DNA of 64,000 bases from Paenibacillus wulumuqiensis (GCF_000971965.1 NZ_LAQP01000014.1:124001-188000); one strand, 5' to 3'; positions 46,449 to 56,698 are shown, counted from the first letter of the stretch. Notes: generated from the sequence alone by a model not told the origin. A program made the numbers and translations.

Positions 46449-49133
46449 ATGGAAAAATTTATGTTAATAGATGGAAATAGTATCATTTACCGTGCCTTTT
46501 TTGCGATGCAGCAGCCGATGACCACATCGAGCGGAATGCATACCAATGCGGTATACGGATTTACCAATATGCTGCTGCGGCTGCTGGAAGAGGAGAAGCC
46601 GACCCATATCATGGTCGCTTTTGATGCCGGTAAAATCACGTTCCGTCACAGCAACTATCAGGATTACAAGGGAGGACGCCAGAAGACACCACCCGAGCTG
46701 TCCGAACAGTTCCCGCTGCTCAAGGATCTGCTGACTGCCTTTGGCATCACCCATTACCAGCTGGAAGGTTATGAAGCGGATGATATTATCGGCACACTGT
46801 CCCTGCAGGCGGAGAAAAAAGGCTGTGAAGTGATCGTCATCAGCGGAGACAAGGATATGCTCCAGCTGGCCTCGGATCATGTCAAAGTCGGTCTGACTCG
46901 CAAAGGTGTCAGCGATATTGAAGCCTATGGACCTGCCGAGGTGCAGGAGCGTTATGGCCTGACTCCATCTCAGATTATCGATCTCAAGGGATTGATGGGC
47001 GACGCTTCCGATAATATTCCCGGCATTCCGGGAGTAGGCGAGAAGACGGCACTGAAGCTGCTGCACCAGTACGGATCGGTAGAGGAAGTGCTGAACAATA
47101 CCGACCAGCTCAAAGGTAAGATGAAGGAAAAGATCGAGACGCATGCCGATGATGCCCGGATGAGCAAGGAGCTGGCAACCATTTATCGTGAGGTTCCGTT
47201 CGATGCGACATGGGACAGTCTCAAATATGAAGGCATCCAGGCAGCAACAGCGGTATCGGCACTGCAAAAGCTCGAATTCAAATCCATTTTGCAGCGTCTT
47301 AATCTGTCGGATGCAGCGCCGGATGGCGTGATCGATCATCTGGATCTGGACGAGTCTGCCGGACAGCAGGCTGAAGAGCTGGCGGTTACCGTCATCGGCG
47401 AGGGAGAGATCGCCCAGCTGGAAGCGGCGCTGGGTCAGATTGATGTCGTGCATATCGAGAGCCGCGGAGAGAATCCCCATCATGCCAGTCTGGTCGGCAT
47501 CGTACTCTCTGCACCGGATCAGTATTTCTTCCTGACACCGGAGACGCTCAAAAGCGAAGCGGCTGCTCCTATTCGCAGCTGGCTCGCCGACGAGTCGATT
47601 CCGAAGGACGGACATGATTTGCACCGCGCCGATCTGGTGCTGTACTGGGACGATATTCCTTTTGCCGGAGCACGATTCGATATTCAGATTGCCGCCTATC
47701 TGCTCGACCCAACCGATTCCGGTCAGAGCCTGAGCGTGCTGGCTGGCCGCAGTGGTCTGCCCCAGCTGCCGGAAGATGATACGATCTTCGGCAAAGGTGC
47801 CCGCTATAAAGTGCCGGAAGCCGACATACTGAGCCTGCATCTGGCCCGGAAAACAGCGACGATCCGTCAGCTCGTACCGCTGCAGCGTGAACAGCTGGAG
47901 CAAAACGAGATGACCAGCCTGTTCGAGGATCTGGAGATGCCGCTGTCACGCATTCTGGCCGATATGGAAAAGCAGGGCGTCGCCGTCAATACGGATGAAC
48001 TGCGCGCACTGGGCAAGGAATTTGAAAGCCAGCTGGAGACGCTGGTAAAGCAGATCTATGAGCAGGCAGGTACAGAGTTCAATCTGAATTCACCGAAGCA
48101 GCTGGGCGAGATTCTGTTCGATCGTCTGCAGCTGCCGGTGATCAAGAAGACCAAGACCGGCTATTCTACCGACGCCGAGGTGCTGGAGAAACTGGCTCCT
48201 TATCATGATGTAGTACAGCATATCCTGATCTATCGCCAGCTGTCCAAGCTGCAATCGACTTATGTGGAAGGTCTGCTTAAGGAGATTCATCCCAAATCCG
48301 GCAAGGTGCATACGTACTTCCGCCAGACGATTACAGCGACCGGAAGGCTGTCCAGCCAGTTCCCGAACCTGCAAAATATCCCGATCCGTCTGGAAGAAGG
48401 GCGCAAGCTGCGCAAAGTGTTCGTTCCGTCCGTACAGGGCTGGTCGATGCTGGCAGCGGATTATTCGCAGATCGAGCTGCGTGTACTCGCTCATATCTCC
48501 GATGATCCGGGATTAAAGGATGCTTTCCTGCATGATATGGATATTCATACCAAGACAGCGATGGACGTATTCGGCGTAGGTCATGAAGAGGTGGACAGCA
48601 ATATGCGCCGCTCAGCCAAAGCGGTTAATTTTGGTATCGTCTACGGGATCAGTGATTACGGACTGTCTCAGAACCTGGGAATTACGCGGAAGGAAGCGTC
48701 GGAATTTATTGCCCAGTACTTTGACGTATTCCAGGGTGTACGCCGCTATATGGATGATATCGTCGACGAAGCCAAGAAGAACGGCTATGTGAAGACGATG
48801 CTGGAACGCCGCCGGTATTTGCCGGAGATTCGTTCCTCCAATTTCAATCTGCGTTCCTTTGCCGAACGTACAGCGATGAATACGCCGATCCAGGGAACTG
48901 CCGCCGATATTATCAAGCTGGCAATGGTTCATATGGACAAAGCGCTCAAAGACCGCAAGCTCAAGAGCCGCATGCTGCTTCAGGTACATGATGAACTGGT
49001 ATTTGAAGTGCCGGCGGATGAAATGGAAGAAATGAAGACGCTCGTACCGCAGATCATGAAGGATGCCCTGCAGCTGTCCGTGCCGCTCAAGGCGGATGTC
49101 AGCTACGGCTCCAACTGGTACGAAGCCAAGTAA
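46449..49133 (+). CDS. polA: DNA polymerase I
   Basis: 894 residues. The N-terminal 5'-3' exonuclease (KFMLIDGNSIIYRAFFAM, YEADDIIGTLS, GLMGDASDNIPGIPGVG) is intact. The central 3'-5' exonuclease domain is degenerate: the usual DxE motif reads VVHIESRGE (about 330), so proofreading is probably lost, as in Bacillus PolA. The polymerase has DYSQIELRVLAH, RRSAKAVNFGIVYG and LLQVHDELVFE. ATG 46449 with AGGAGG 5 bases upstream is preferred to an upstream in-frame start. It removes primers and fills repair gaps. Confidence 0.96.
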   Translation: MEKFMLIDGNSIIYRAFFAMQQPMTTSSGMHTNAVYGFTNMLLRLLEEEKPTHIMVAFDAGKITFRHSNYQDYKGGRQKTPPELSEQFPLLKDLLTAFGITHYQLEGYEADDIIGTLSLQAEKKGCEVIVISGDKDMLQLASDHVKVGLTRKGVSDIEAYGPAEVQERYGLTPSQIIDLKGLMGDASDNIPGIPGVGEKTALKLLHQYGSVEEVLNNTDQLKGKMKEKIETHADDARMSKELATIYREVPFDATWDSLKYEGIQAATAVSALQKLEFKSILQRLNLSDAAPDGVIDHLDLDESAGQQAEELAVTVIGEGEIAQLEAALGQIDVVHIESRGENPHHASLVGIVLSAPDQYFFLTPETLKSEAAAPIRSWLADESIPKDGHDLHRADLVLYWDDIPFAGARFDIQIAAYLLDPTDSGQSLSVLAGRSGLPQLPEDDTIFGKGARYKVPEADILSLHLARKTATIRQLVPLQREQLEQNEMTSLFEDLEMPLSRILADMEKQGVAVNTDELRALGKEFESQLETLVKQIYEQAGTEFNLNSPKQLGEILFDRLQLPVIKKTKTGYSTDAEVLEKLAPYHDVVQHILIYRQLSKLQSTYVEGLLKEIHPKSGKVHTYFRQTITATGRLSSQFPNLQNIPIRLEEGRKLRKVFVPSVQGWSMLAADYSQIELRVLAHISDDPGLKDAFLHDMDIHTKTAMDVFGVGHEEVDSNMRRSAKAVNFGIVYGISDYGLSQNLGITRKEASEFIAQYFDVFQGVRRYMDDIVDEAKKNGYVKTMLERRRYLPEIRSSNFNLRSFAERTAMNTPIQGTAADIIKLAMVHMDKALKDRKLKSRMLLQVHDELVFEVPADEMEEMKTLVPQIMKDALQLSVPLKADVSYGSNWYEAK

Positions 49134-49171
49134 ATCATATATCGATTATCAATAAAGGATAGGTGAACCAT

Positions 49172-50017
49172 ATGCCTGAATTGCCGGAAGTAGAAACAGT
49201 CAGACGCACTCTTAACACCCTGGTCACCGGCAAGCAAATTGAACGGGTTACCGTGTCGCTGCCGCGTATTATCCAGCGGCCGGATGACCCGCAGCAGTTT
49301 GCCATGGAGCTGCAGGGACACACCATACAGACCGTTGAACGGCGCGGCAAATTTTTGCGAATCGTAATGGATGGACTGGTCATGGTCTCCCATCTGCGGA
49401 TGGAAGGACGCTATGGAGTATATGAACAGAATGAACCGGTGGAAAAGCATACCCATGTCATTTTCCACTTTACGGATGGTACGGAATTGAGATACAAGGA
49501 TGTACGTCAGTTCGGTACGATGCATCTATTCAAAACCGGTGAAGATCTGGAATCCAAGCCGCTGATGCAGCTCGGCCAGGAACCGCTCGACCCAACATTT
49601 ACAACCGAGCAGTTTATCCGGGTGATCGGCAAGCGCAAGACGATGATCAAACCGGTACTGCTCAATCAGGCGTATGTCGTGGGCATCGGCAATATCTATG
49701 TGGATGAAGCCTTGTTTCGTGCCGGTATCCATCCCGAGCGAATCGCCGGTGAACTGAGCGAAGAGCAGCTAATTCGTCTGCATGAAGCGATTGTATCGAC
49801 ACTGACGGACGCGGTCGCTGCCGGCGGATCATCGATCAAGTCCTATGTGAACGGACAGGGCGAGATGGGCATGTTCCAGCACAGCCTCCGTATCTATGGA
49901 CGCAAGGCACAGCCATGCTATGAATGCGGGACGCTGATAGAGAAGACTGTAGTAGGCGGCAGGGGCACGCACTTTTGCCCGGTCTGCCAGCCTCTTCCGA
50001 TACGACAGAAACATTGA
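49172..50017 (+). CDS. mutM: Formamidopyrimidine-DNA glycosylase
   Basis: 281 residues. Start fixed at ATG 49172, because mature MutM must begin with the catalytic Pro2 (MPELPEVETVRRTL). Later motifs: the Lys of HLRMEGRYGVY, helix-two-turn-helix QAYVVGIGNIYVDEALF, and a C-terminal zinc finger CYECG and HFCPVC. It excises oxidised purines such as 8-oxoguanine. It follows polA by 38 bases and precedes coaE by 9, in the B. subtilis order. Confidence 0.96.
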   Translation: MPELPEVETVRRTLNTLVTGKQIERVTVSLPRIIQRPDDPQQFAMELQGHTIQTVERRGKFLRIVMDGLVMVSHLRMEGRYGVYEQNEPVEKHTHVIFHFTDGTELRYKDVRQFGTMHLFKTGEDLESKPLMQLGQEPLDPTFTTEQFIRVIGKRKTMIKPVLLNQAYVVGIGNIYVDEALFRAGIHPERIAGELSEEQLIRLHEAIVSTLTDAVAAGGSSIKSYVNGQGEMGMFQHSLRIYGRKAQPCYECGTLIEKTVVGGRGTHFCPVCQPLPIRQKH

Positions 50018-50026
50018 GGTGACAGC

Positions 50027-50623
50027 ATGAATATTGGATTAACCGGAGGAATCGCCACGGGGAAAAGTTCAGTCTCCGCCTGGCTGGTGCAGCATGGGGC
50101 TGCACTGGTTGATGCGGATCTGATCGCACGGGAAGTCATGATGCCAGGTCATCCGGTACTGCAGCAGGTAAGAGAGCGCTTTGGGGAAGAGATGCTGAAC
50201 GAAGACGGTACGCTGAACCGCAAGCGGCTGGGCGAGCATATTTTCACCCACCCGGAAGAAAGGGTCGCTCTGGAAGGCATTACGCATCCGGCGATTCGTT
50301 CGCTCATTCACAGCCGTGTTGCCGAGCTGGAAGCAGCTGATCCACAGCGGCTTGTCATTGCGGATATTCCGCTGCTGCTGGAAGCAAGAGACGCCTACCG
50401 GTTCGATGAGATTATGGTTGTGTATGTACCGCGTGATATTCAGCTGCAGCGGCTGATGGCGCGAGATGGCCTGACCGAAGAGCAGGCGGCCCGGCGTCTG
50501 GCGGCCCAGATGGATATTGAGGAAAAGAAACGGATCGCGGATATTGTTATCGATAACAGCGGCACGCCGGAAGAAACATGGCAGCAGCTGCAGCAATTTT
50601 GGCGGAGTAAGGGATTATCATGA
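50027..50623 (+). CDS. coaE: Dephospho-CoA kinase
   Basis: 198 residues catalysing the last step of coenzyme A synthesis. The P-loop is GLTGGIATGKSS; VDADLIAREVM, the CoA-binding HPAIRSLI and VIADIPLLLEARD are family motifs, with lid region LMARDGLTEEQAARRL. Its last bases overlap the next gene by ATGA, so translation is coupled to the lytic transglycosylase. Confidence 0.95.
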   Translation: MNIGLTGGIATGKSSVSAWLVQHGAALVDADLIAREVMMPGHPVLQQVRERFGEEMLNEDGTLNRKRLGEHIFTHPEERVALEGITHPAIRSLIHSRVAELEAADPQRLVIADIPLLLEARDAYRFDEIMVVYVPRDIQLQRLMARDGLTEEQAARRLAAQMDIEEKKRIADIVIDNSGTPEETWQQLQQFWRSKGLS

Positions 50624-51195
50624 ACCAGCTCAGACGAAAAATAGTACGTAAACGGATTCTGCTGCCACTATTTCTGATTGTGCTTGTACTGGTATTGTTC
50701 AATACCCGCTGGCTGGCCTGGATCTATCCGATCGAGTTCAAGGAGGAGATCAGGGCGCATGCTTCCGCCTATCAGGTGGACCCTTTTCTGATTGCTTCGA
50801 TTATCCGGGTGGAGACCAATTTCCAGCCCAGCATGGAGTCGAAGAAAGGCGCTCTTGGCGTCATGCAGTTGATGCCGGATACCGCGCAGTGGGCCATGGA
50901 CAAGGCGCATCTGGCCAATGTGTCCATGGAGACGATCAAGCATGATGCCGACCCGAATATCGAGATCGGTACCTGGTATCTGGGCAACCTGATGCAGCAG
51001 TTTGACGGCAATGAAGTCGCGGTTATCGCAGCCTACAATGCGGGCCCCAGCAAGGTGAAAAGCTGGCTCAGCAGCGGTAAATGGGATGGTACGCTGGATC
51101 ATGTCAAGGACATTCCCTACGGTGAGACAAGACATTATGTGCAGCGTGTATTATATTATTATAAGCAATATACCAAATTATATGACGCCTTCTGA
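50620..51195 (+). CDS. Membrane-anchored lytic transglycosylase (SLT domain)
   Basis: 191 residues: basic N-terminus, one membrane anchor (LLPLFLIVLVLVLFNTRWLA), then an SLT goose-lysozyme-like domain with the catalytic Glu in SIIRVETNFQP, GALGVMQLMPDTA, and VAVIAAYNAGPSKVKSWL. It cleaves peptidoglycan glycan strands on the outer face of the membrane. Start ATG overlaps the coaE stop by 4 bases. The coaE-transglycosylase-nrdR order suggests a shared transcript. Confidence 0.92.
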   Translation: MNQLRRKIVRKRILLPLFLIVLVLVLFNTRWLAWIYPIEFKEEIRAHASAYQVDPFLIASIIRVETNFQPSMESKKGALGVMQLMPDTAQWAMDKAHLANVSMETIKHDADPNIEIGTWYLGNLMQQFDGNEVAVIAAYNAGPSKVKSWLSSGKWDGTLDHVKDIPYGETRHYVQRVLYYYKQYTKLYDAF

Positions 51196-51242
51196 AATAG
51201 ATGGAATGAACGGCATAGAGGGAAAGGAAGGTGACACTGGTA

Positions 51243-51767
51243 GTGAAATGTCCATATTGTGGTCATAACGGAACCAAAGTGCTGGATTCCCGTCCAGCCA
51301 ACGATAACAAATCCATTCGCCGCAGGCGGGAGTGCGAGAGCTGCAGCCGCCGTTTTACCACTTTCGAGATGGTGGAGGTTACTCCGTTAATCGTGATCAA
51401 AAAGGACGGCAGTCGCGAAGAATTCAGCAGAGACAAGCTGCTGCGCGGCCTGATCCGTGCCTGTGAGAAGCGCCCGGTCTCGGTCGATCAGCTCGATGCG
51501 ATCGTCTCCGAAGTCGAGAAAAGCCTGTATGCAACAGCGCTCGCTGAGGTAGAGAGCCGCGAGGTGGGCGAGCTGGTGATGGAGCAGCTGTATCCGGTCG
51601 ATGAAGTGGCCTATGTACGTTTTGCCTCGGTATACCGGCAGTTTAAGGACATTAACATGTTCATGAAAGAACTGGAAGGACTGCTGAACGACGATTCCAA
51701 GCAGGATAAAAAGCAGTCCAGGGATACTGTCCGTTCCCAGCATGATCGGGAACACGAAGACCAGTAA
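51243..51767 (+). CDS. nrdR: Transcriptional repressor NrdR
   Basis: About 174 residues. An N-terminal zinc ribbon ([16 protein letters not shown] and [12 protein letters not shown]) is followed by an ATP-cone domain ([20 protein letters not shown]). NrdR senses ATP/dATP and represses ribonucleotide reductase genes. A charged 25-residue tail follows the family's usual end. GTG 51243 gives the family start MKCPYC; GTG 51231 is an alternative closer to GGAAAGG. Confidence 0.94.
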   Translation: MKCPYCGHNGTKVLDSRPANDNKSIRRRRECESCSRRFTTFEMVEVTPLIVIKKDGSREEFSRDKLLRGLIRACEKRPVSVDQLDAIVSEVEKSLYATALAEVESREVGELVMEQLYPVDEVAYVRFASVYRQFKDINMFMKELEGLLNDDSKQDKKQSRDTVRSQHDREHEDQ

Positions 51768-51803
51768 TAACAAACATACCGCTTTCCCTGTGTGGAAAGC
51801 AGC

Positions 51804-51868
51804 ACAAATAGCATCACCGCTTTGGGTCTCCGGCAAAGGAGGCAGAGAGCAGTGATGCTATTTGTATA
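51804..51868. terminator. Bidirectional hairpin between nrdR and the serine hydrolase gene
   Basis: A perfect 14-bp inverted repeat, ACAAATAGCATCAC (51804-51817) and its complement (51852-51865), separates convergent genes. A smaller GCTTTCC/GGAAAGC hairpin lies just before it. Confidence 0.75.
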
Positions 51869-51897
51869 TTCTGCATTATTCAGATTAATTTAGCTGT

Positions 51898-54006
51898 TCA
51901 GCGGCTGAGAGAAATTTTGAACCGGTCACCGGCTTTGCCTCCGAATACGATCATTCCTTTTTCAGGCAGCTTCATACTGTGTCCGCCATTGATGATGGAA
52001 GAATAGACGATCTGTCCTTTGTCATCATAGACGACAAAGCCTGCTCCGGCAGGAAGAGTTACATTGATCTTCTGTCCGGCTGTTTTTTTGCCGAGCTTCA
52101 TCCATTTGGCATAGCTGTCTGCCGGTATCGTAAGAGAAGAAGAGCCAGCCGGCAGAGTCGATACAGCGTCTTCGCTAATAAAGGACTGTTCGTTAATTTG
52201 CAAATATTCCGTTTTGCCCTGACGGGAGAAGTTCAGGTCAAAGGTGTCGCGTCCGGACATAACCGGAATCTGCATCACATTTACACTGCTGTTTGCATTT
52301 TTGATTTTGGTACCCAGTGCATATCCCTGGTTGGTATCCACCTGGATCGTTTTACTGATTTCGGTCGGGATCAGATAGAAGGCGGAATTGATTTTTTCGT
52401 CGGTATTGTAATAGGTTTTGCCGTTACGCTGCTGCCAGGCTTTCTTGACGGAGGCGCTGAGCGGCTGCTTGTTCAGCTTTTGCCCGATATACAGAGCCAT
52501 CTGGGATTGATCCAGTTCCGGGATGTTCAGATAGGCGTTCAGCTTCAGATAGGTGAGGCCGTTTTTCTGACGTTCAAAGCTGGCCAGGGTAGAACCGTCT
52601 TCACTGCGGAACTTGCCTTTGCCTGCATAGATATACTGCTGTGCAGGGATCATGCCGGCCATCTGGGCAGCCAGCTTGAACTTGCCGTTTTGAATATGAA
52701 TATTAAATGTCTCACCCACTACACCATAGGTGCCATTGTACTTTTTCATCTCGGCAGGCATGGCGATTTTGCCAGCGGCAGGGAACTGCTGATCCGGCAA
52801 AATACGTGAAATGGTCCCTTTGTCCTTGAGTACATGCAGCAGCACTTCGCTGGCAACCGCTTCATTGTACATCGATGAACCGCCGGACGTTAATACGGCC
52901 ATGCTCAGTCTTTCTTTTGGCAGGCTGACCAGAGTAGCATGATACATCAGTGTATCTCCGCCTTTGGATACAGCCTTCAAGCCGTAACGGTCAAAGGGAG
53001 ACAGCTGTACCGAATCCCAGCCCAGGCCATAGTTGAAAATGTTAGAAGTCTCGGATACCCACAGGCCATTACGATATTCCGGCTGATTCATGGCCTGAAC
53101 CGAAGCGGCAGATAACAGATCCGGCCGCTGCCCGGTCAGTACCTCGGCAAATTTCACTACTTCTTCTGCGGTGGAATATACGCCGCCGGTGCCGATAATA
53201 TTGGTATTTTCCACCGGCAGCGCTTTGTCTGTCAGTGTGGGGAAGTAGGTTTTCACCAGTCGCTTACGATCAAATGTATCCAGCGGCGTTAGTGTCGATG
53301 TCAGCTGCAGAGGCTTGCTGATCCGTTCACGGATAAATTGTGGATAACTTTTGCCGCTGACTTTGGCAACCAGCAGTTCGAGCAGCTGGAAGCTGTCATT
53401 GGAATACACGGAAAAAGCGCCCGGATCGGCCTTCAGCGTTTCATTACGCAGCGATGTTAGCAGATGGTCACGGCTGGTCGTATCATTATCGTTAAACAGA
53501 ATCGTATTGCCATAATGACTACCATACAGCCCGGATGAGTGATTCATCAGCATACGCGGCGTGATCTGCTTGTACCGTTCATCCTTCATTCGGAATTCCG
53601 GCAGATAGTCGGTCAGCGGCCGATCGATATCGATTTTCTTCTCATCGGCCAGCATCATGGTGGCTGCTGTCACATACATTTTGCTCGTCGATCCGATCCC
53701 GAACATGTCGTTTTTGGTAATCTTGCTGCTGTCGGCACGGCCGGATGTACCTGCGCTGCCGGACAGGGTGATTTTACCGTGATCCATAACGGCATACTGC
53801 ACACCGGTGACACCGTATTTGTCCAGCAGTACCTGGGAGAGCTCCTGTGCCCGGGAAGAAGTAGCTGCGGTAACAGCCTGGGATTTGGATGCAGAGGCTG
53901 CTTTGGTAGTAGTCTGCGCGGCAGATATACTGCTGATCGGCAGCAGTGCCGAAGTTGCGATAACGATGCTCAGCAGGCATTTGCTGAATGATTTTACTTT
54001 ATTCAT
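51898..54006 (-). CDS. Secreted serine beta-lactamase-like hydrolase
   Basis: 702 residues. A signal peptide (MNKVKSFSKC, hydrophobic core, cleavage near ISSISAA) is followed by a class C beta-lactamase/PBP-like domain: SxxK motif GIGSTSKMY (Ser106, Lys109), the YxN motif in VYSNDSFQLLELL, and PLQLTSTLTPLD. The last 300 residues are a beta-rich region without a recognised domain. It may act as a peptidase or esterase on cell-wall-like substrates. I chose ATG 54006, which has GAAAGGG 9 bases upstream, over ATG 54015. It lies next to an AgrC/LytTR-like system. Confidence 0.87.
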   Translation of the reverse strand: MNKVKSFSKCLLSIVIATSALLPISSISAAQTTTKAASASKSQAVTAATSSRAQELSQVLLDKYGVTGVQYAVMDHGKITLSGSAGTSGRADSSKITKNDMFGIGSTSKMYVTAATMMLADEKKIDIDRPLTDYLPEFRMKDERYKQITPRMLMNHSSGLYGSHYGNTILFNDNDTTSRDHLLTSLRNETLKADPGAFSVYSNDSFQLLELLVAKVSGKSYPQFIRERISKPLQLTSTLTPLDTFDRKRLVKTYFPTLTDKALPVENTNIIGTGGVYSTAEEVVKFAEVLTGQRPDLLSAASVQAMNQPEYRNGLWVSETSNIFNYGLGWDSVQLSPFDRYGLKAVSKGGDTLMYHATLVSLPKERLSMAVLTSGGSSMYNEAVASEVLLHVLKDKGTISRILPDQQFPAAGKIAMPAEMKKYNGTYGVVGETFNIHIQNGKFKLAAQMAGMIPAQQYIYAGKGKFRSEDGSTLASFERQKNGLTYLKLNAYLNIPELDQSQMALYIGQKLNKQPLSASVKKAWQQRNGKTYYNTDEKINSAFYLIPTEISKTIQVDTNQGYALGTKIKNANSSVNVMQIPVMSGRDTFDLNFSRQGKTEYLQINEQSFISEDAVSTLPAGSSSLTIPADSYAKWMKLGKKTAGQKINVTLPAGAGFVVYDDKGQIVYSSIINGGHSMKLPEKGMIVFGGKAGDRFKISLSR

Positions 54007-54129
54007 GATATTCATCCCTTTCGGTAGGTAATCAGATGTATTCTCATCTGTACACAATCGAAGCATACCGCATACTCGCGCCGGAAAGACCGGAAATGGG
54101 CTGAAACGAATATCTTCACCCCTGAACGA

Positions 54130-54160
54130 CAAAAATGAACCAACATCGTAGCCGGTTCAT
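54130..54160 (-). terminator. Weak terminator of the kinase gene
   Basis: On the minus strand ATGAACC (54154-54160) pairs with GGTTCAT (54135-54141), followed by TTTTTG. Stem of 7 bp. Confidence 0.55.
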
Positions 54161-54210
54161 CGTCGGTAATTCGCTATGATGATTCTCTTGTGATCCATCC
54201 CAATCTGCTA

Positions 54211-55509
54211 TCATTCTTCATAAAAAGGAAGAACAACCATACTCTCCACCCGGTGATTATGACTCTCAATCGTCATATGGCCGCCGTACTTGTCGCATAG
54301 ACGGGAGATATTGGTCAGGCCGAGGCCATGATAACCGTCGCCTGGCTTGCTGCTGGTCCAGTCGATATCGGACTGGCTGGAATGATTGGTAATATGGATA
54401 TACAGCGTCGATTCACTGGAATGAATATTGATGGAGATATACCGGTCATCCGCCAGCCGGATCTGCTTGCTGGCTTCGATCGCATTATCCAGCAGATTGC
54501 CGAGTACGACGCACAGATCATAACGCTCAATCCGTACTGCAGGCGAATGCAGCCGCAGACGGGTATCGATTCGAATACCGTTGGACTGCCCGATGCTGAG
54601 CGTATTGCTCACCAGTGCATCGATCACCAGATTGCCTGTATTGACCCGGTAATACGCCTGATCGACCCGATTCAGCGTCGTGTGGATATGCTCAATGGCT
54701 GCTTCCGGTTCCTGACGGCGAATACATTCCTCGATATAAATCAGGTGCTGATTCGTATCATGGATAATGCGCTTGATATCCTTGAACGTATGCACCGTTT
54801 TCTCGTAATTGGCATCCTGGTAATCCATCTGCTGCTGCAAATACACATTCTGATTGAGCAGCCGGAACCGCTCCATCAGCATATCGAACATATAAATGAC
54901 AAATACATTCAGAAACAGCAGCCCCAGCACCGAGATGACGTAGTAGCTGTTTTGCTGGCTGTAGGCAAACAGCACATTAATCTGCCAGATCGAAATGACC
55001 GGTACAATCAGAAACAGCAGATAATAGCGAGGCTGCAGAGCAATACTGCGCCGCCGGCTGATCAACCGGATCAATTGGGAGATCATCAGCATCACCAGAA
55101 AACTGAACAGAAGCAGCTTGATCGAGCGAGTATACTGACTTTGCATCAGCTGATAGGGCGTTTCTATCGAATAATCGATCCCGCCAAAAAACAGATGCAC
55201 ACCCATGGAATTGACAATTGTCTGCAGTACCACATAGATAAAGGTAAAGACAAGCAGGGTACCGAGCTGCACCCTGTAGGACAGAGCCAGACTGAGAATC
55301 ATTACTATGGCCAGCAGAGAGGAGAGGGCGGACGGCATATTGACCAGATAATAGATCAGATGCAGTACCACAAATACGATAATATATGGATACCGGTTTG
55401 GTCTGCGGTTCATCCGGCCCAGCACAGCATCAAAATATAATTGTCCCAGCAGCAGCATGGGAACGACAAATAGCAGCACGAGCAGCATATAGCTTATGGG
55501 GGTCGGCAT
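54211..55509 (-). CDS. AgrC-like GHKL sensor histidine kinase
   Basis: 432 residues. The first 210 or so are six or seven membrane helices (YMLLVLLFVVPMLLLGQLYF, IIVFVVLHLIYYLVNMPSAL). A dimerisation helix has the likely phospho-accepting His in KRIIHDTNQHLIYIEE. The ATPase is of the HATPase_c_5 type (LCVVLGNLLDNAIEASK, GDGYHGLGLTNISRLCDKYGG). This is the layout of kinases that sense secreted peptides, such as AgrC and ComD. It starts one base after the stop of the LytTR regulator. No agrB or precursor peptide gene is adjacent. Confidence 0.9.
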   Translation of the reverse strand: MPTPISYMLLVLLFVVPMLLLGQLYFDAVLGRMNRRPNRYPYIIVFVVLHLIYYLVNMPSALSSLLAIVMILSLALSYRVQLGTLLVFTFIYVVLQTIVNSMGVHLFFGGIDYSIETPYQLMQSQYTRSIKLLLFSFLVMLMISQLIRLISRRRSIALQPRYYLLFLIVPVISIWQINVLFAYSQQNSYYVISVLGLLFLNVFVIYMFDMLMERFRLLNQNVYLQQQMDYQDANYEKTVHTFKDIKRIIHDTNQHLIYIEECIRRQEPEAAIEHIHTTLNRVDQAYYRVNTGNLVIDALVSNTLSIGQSNGIRIDTRLRLHSPAVRIERYDLCVVLGNLLDNAIEASKQIRLADDRYISINIHSSESTLYIHITNHSSQSDIDWTSSKPGDGYHGLGLTNISRLCDKYGGHMTIESHNHRVESMVVLPFYEE

Positions 55510-55510
55510 C

Positions 55511-56251
55511 TCAGTTCAGCTCCCTGATCATAAAGCGTGTGCATGCATCCTTGACTTCCTTGACCCGGGAGCGTCCGATCGGCAGCTCCAGACCGTTGGA
55601 CATCAGCACCTGGTTGCCGGCGAACTTTTTGGCATGACGCATATTGATAATGACTGAACGGTGGATCTGCAGAAAGTTCTGTTCCTTCAGTGCTGCTGCA
55701 TAGGTAGCGAGTATACCTTTGCTTTCATATGTATCCCGGGCTGTAATAAAATGAAGCTTGTTTTTGAGGGTCAGACTTTTGACCGCTTCGATAGCGATCA
55801 GATCATCATGCCGGATCACCAGCTCATCATAGCCTGATTTGATCACCAGCAGCTTGTGTTCCTGGGATTCCCAGTACCGGCAGAGAGAGAGGATTACTTC
55901 GTCAAATCGTTCGGACTGCATCGGCTTGATCAAATACTGGAAAGTCATCACATCAAAGCTGTCGACCATGTATTCCGGGTAACTGGTGAGGAAAATAATC
56001 TGTTCGTCCCTGTGCTGCCATTCCCGCAGCTTACGCGCCGTCTCGATTCCGCTGCGCCCGGGCATCTCCACATCCAGAATCCAGGCATGAAATGCAGGCT
56101 GCTCCTGTTCATAATGCTGCAGCAGCAGCTCACCGGATGCGAATTCTTCAATTATAAATTCAACTCCTGTACGGACCGACAGTGCGGTCAGCAGCTGGCG
56201 TACCTGTTCACGCTGCTGGCTGGAATCATCGCAAATCGCCACTCTGTACAT
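55511..56251 (-). CDS. LytTR-family response regulator
   Basis: 246 residues. The receiver has D8-D9, phospho-acceptor Asp60 in WILDVEMPGRSG, and Lys in YLIKPMQ. The C-terminal LytTR DNA-binding domain includes LLVIKSGYDELVIRHDDLIA, FLQIHRSVIINMRHAKKF and LPIGRSRVKEVKDAC. Start ATG 56251 has GGAGGTG 7 bases upstream. Paired with the AgrC-like kinase, it probably controls exported or virulence-like functions; the nearby secreted serine hydrolase is one candidate. Confidence 0.92.
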   Translation of the reverse strand: MYRVAICDDSSQQREQVRQLLTALSVRTGVEFIIEEFASGELLLQHYEQEQPAFHAWILDVEMPGRSGIETARKLREWQHRDEQIIFLTSYPEYMVDSFDVMTFQYLIKPMQSERFDEVILSLCRYWESQEHKLLVIKSGYDELVIRHDDLIAIEAVKSLTLKNKLHFITARDTYESKGILATYAAALKEQNFLQIHRSVIINMRHAKKFAGNQVLMSNGLELPIGRSRVKEVKDACTRFMIRELN

Positions 56252-56484
56252 GATGGACACCTCCGTTATTGTGTGAATGCTCCGGCTCCAGTGTAGCATG
56301 GGGGAGGAACATTCAGCTGCTTCTATTTCCGAACAGCAAAAATCAATCCCTGAACAGCCGAATGACAATAACCAACCAACCGACCGACCAACTGAATGAA
56401 TGACGTAAAAAACCAGCATGGTATAAAATACTGGGCAGATAGATTGCTATCCTTATCAAGACGCAATCTTTGCAATAAAACATC

Positions 56485-56518
56485 AAAAAAGCCTGCTTCA
56501 CCGAAGTGAAACAGGCTT
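56485..56518 (-). terminator. Terminator of tRNA-Leu
   Basis: On the minus strand AAGCCTGTTTCAC and GTGAAGCAGGCTT pair around a TTCG loop (one mismatch), followed by TTTTTGATG. Confidence 0.92.
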
Positions 56519-56532
56519 GATATGATAAGGTA

Positions 56533-56616
<84 letters not shown>

Positions 56617-56698
56617 AAAAAATATGTAACTTCCTAATCCTCATGTTGTGCATTCTAGGTGTCAGATAGGAAGTGGTGAACGAATCACCGTAATTAAG

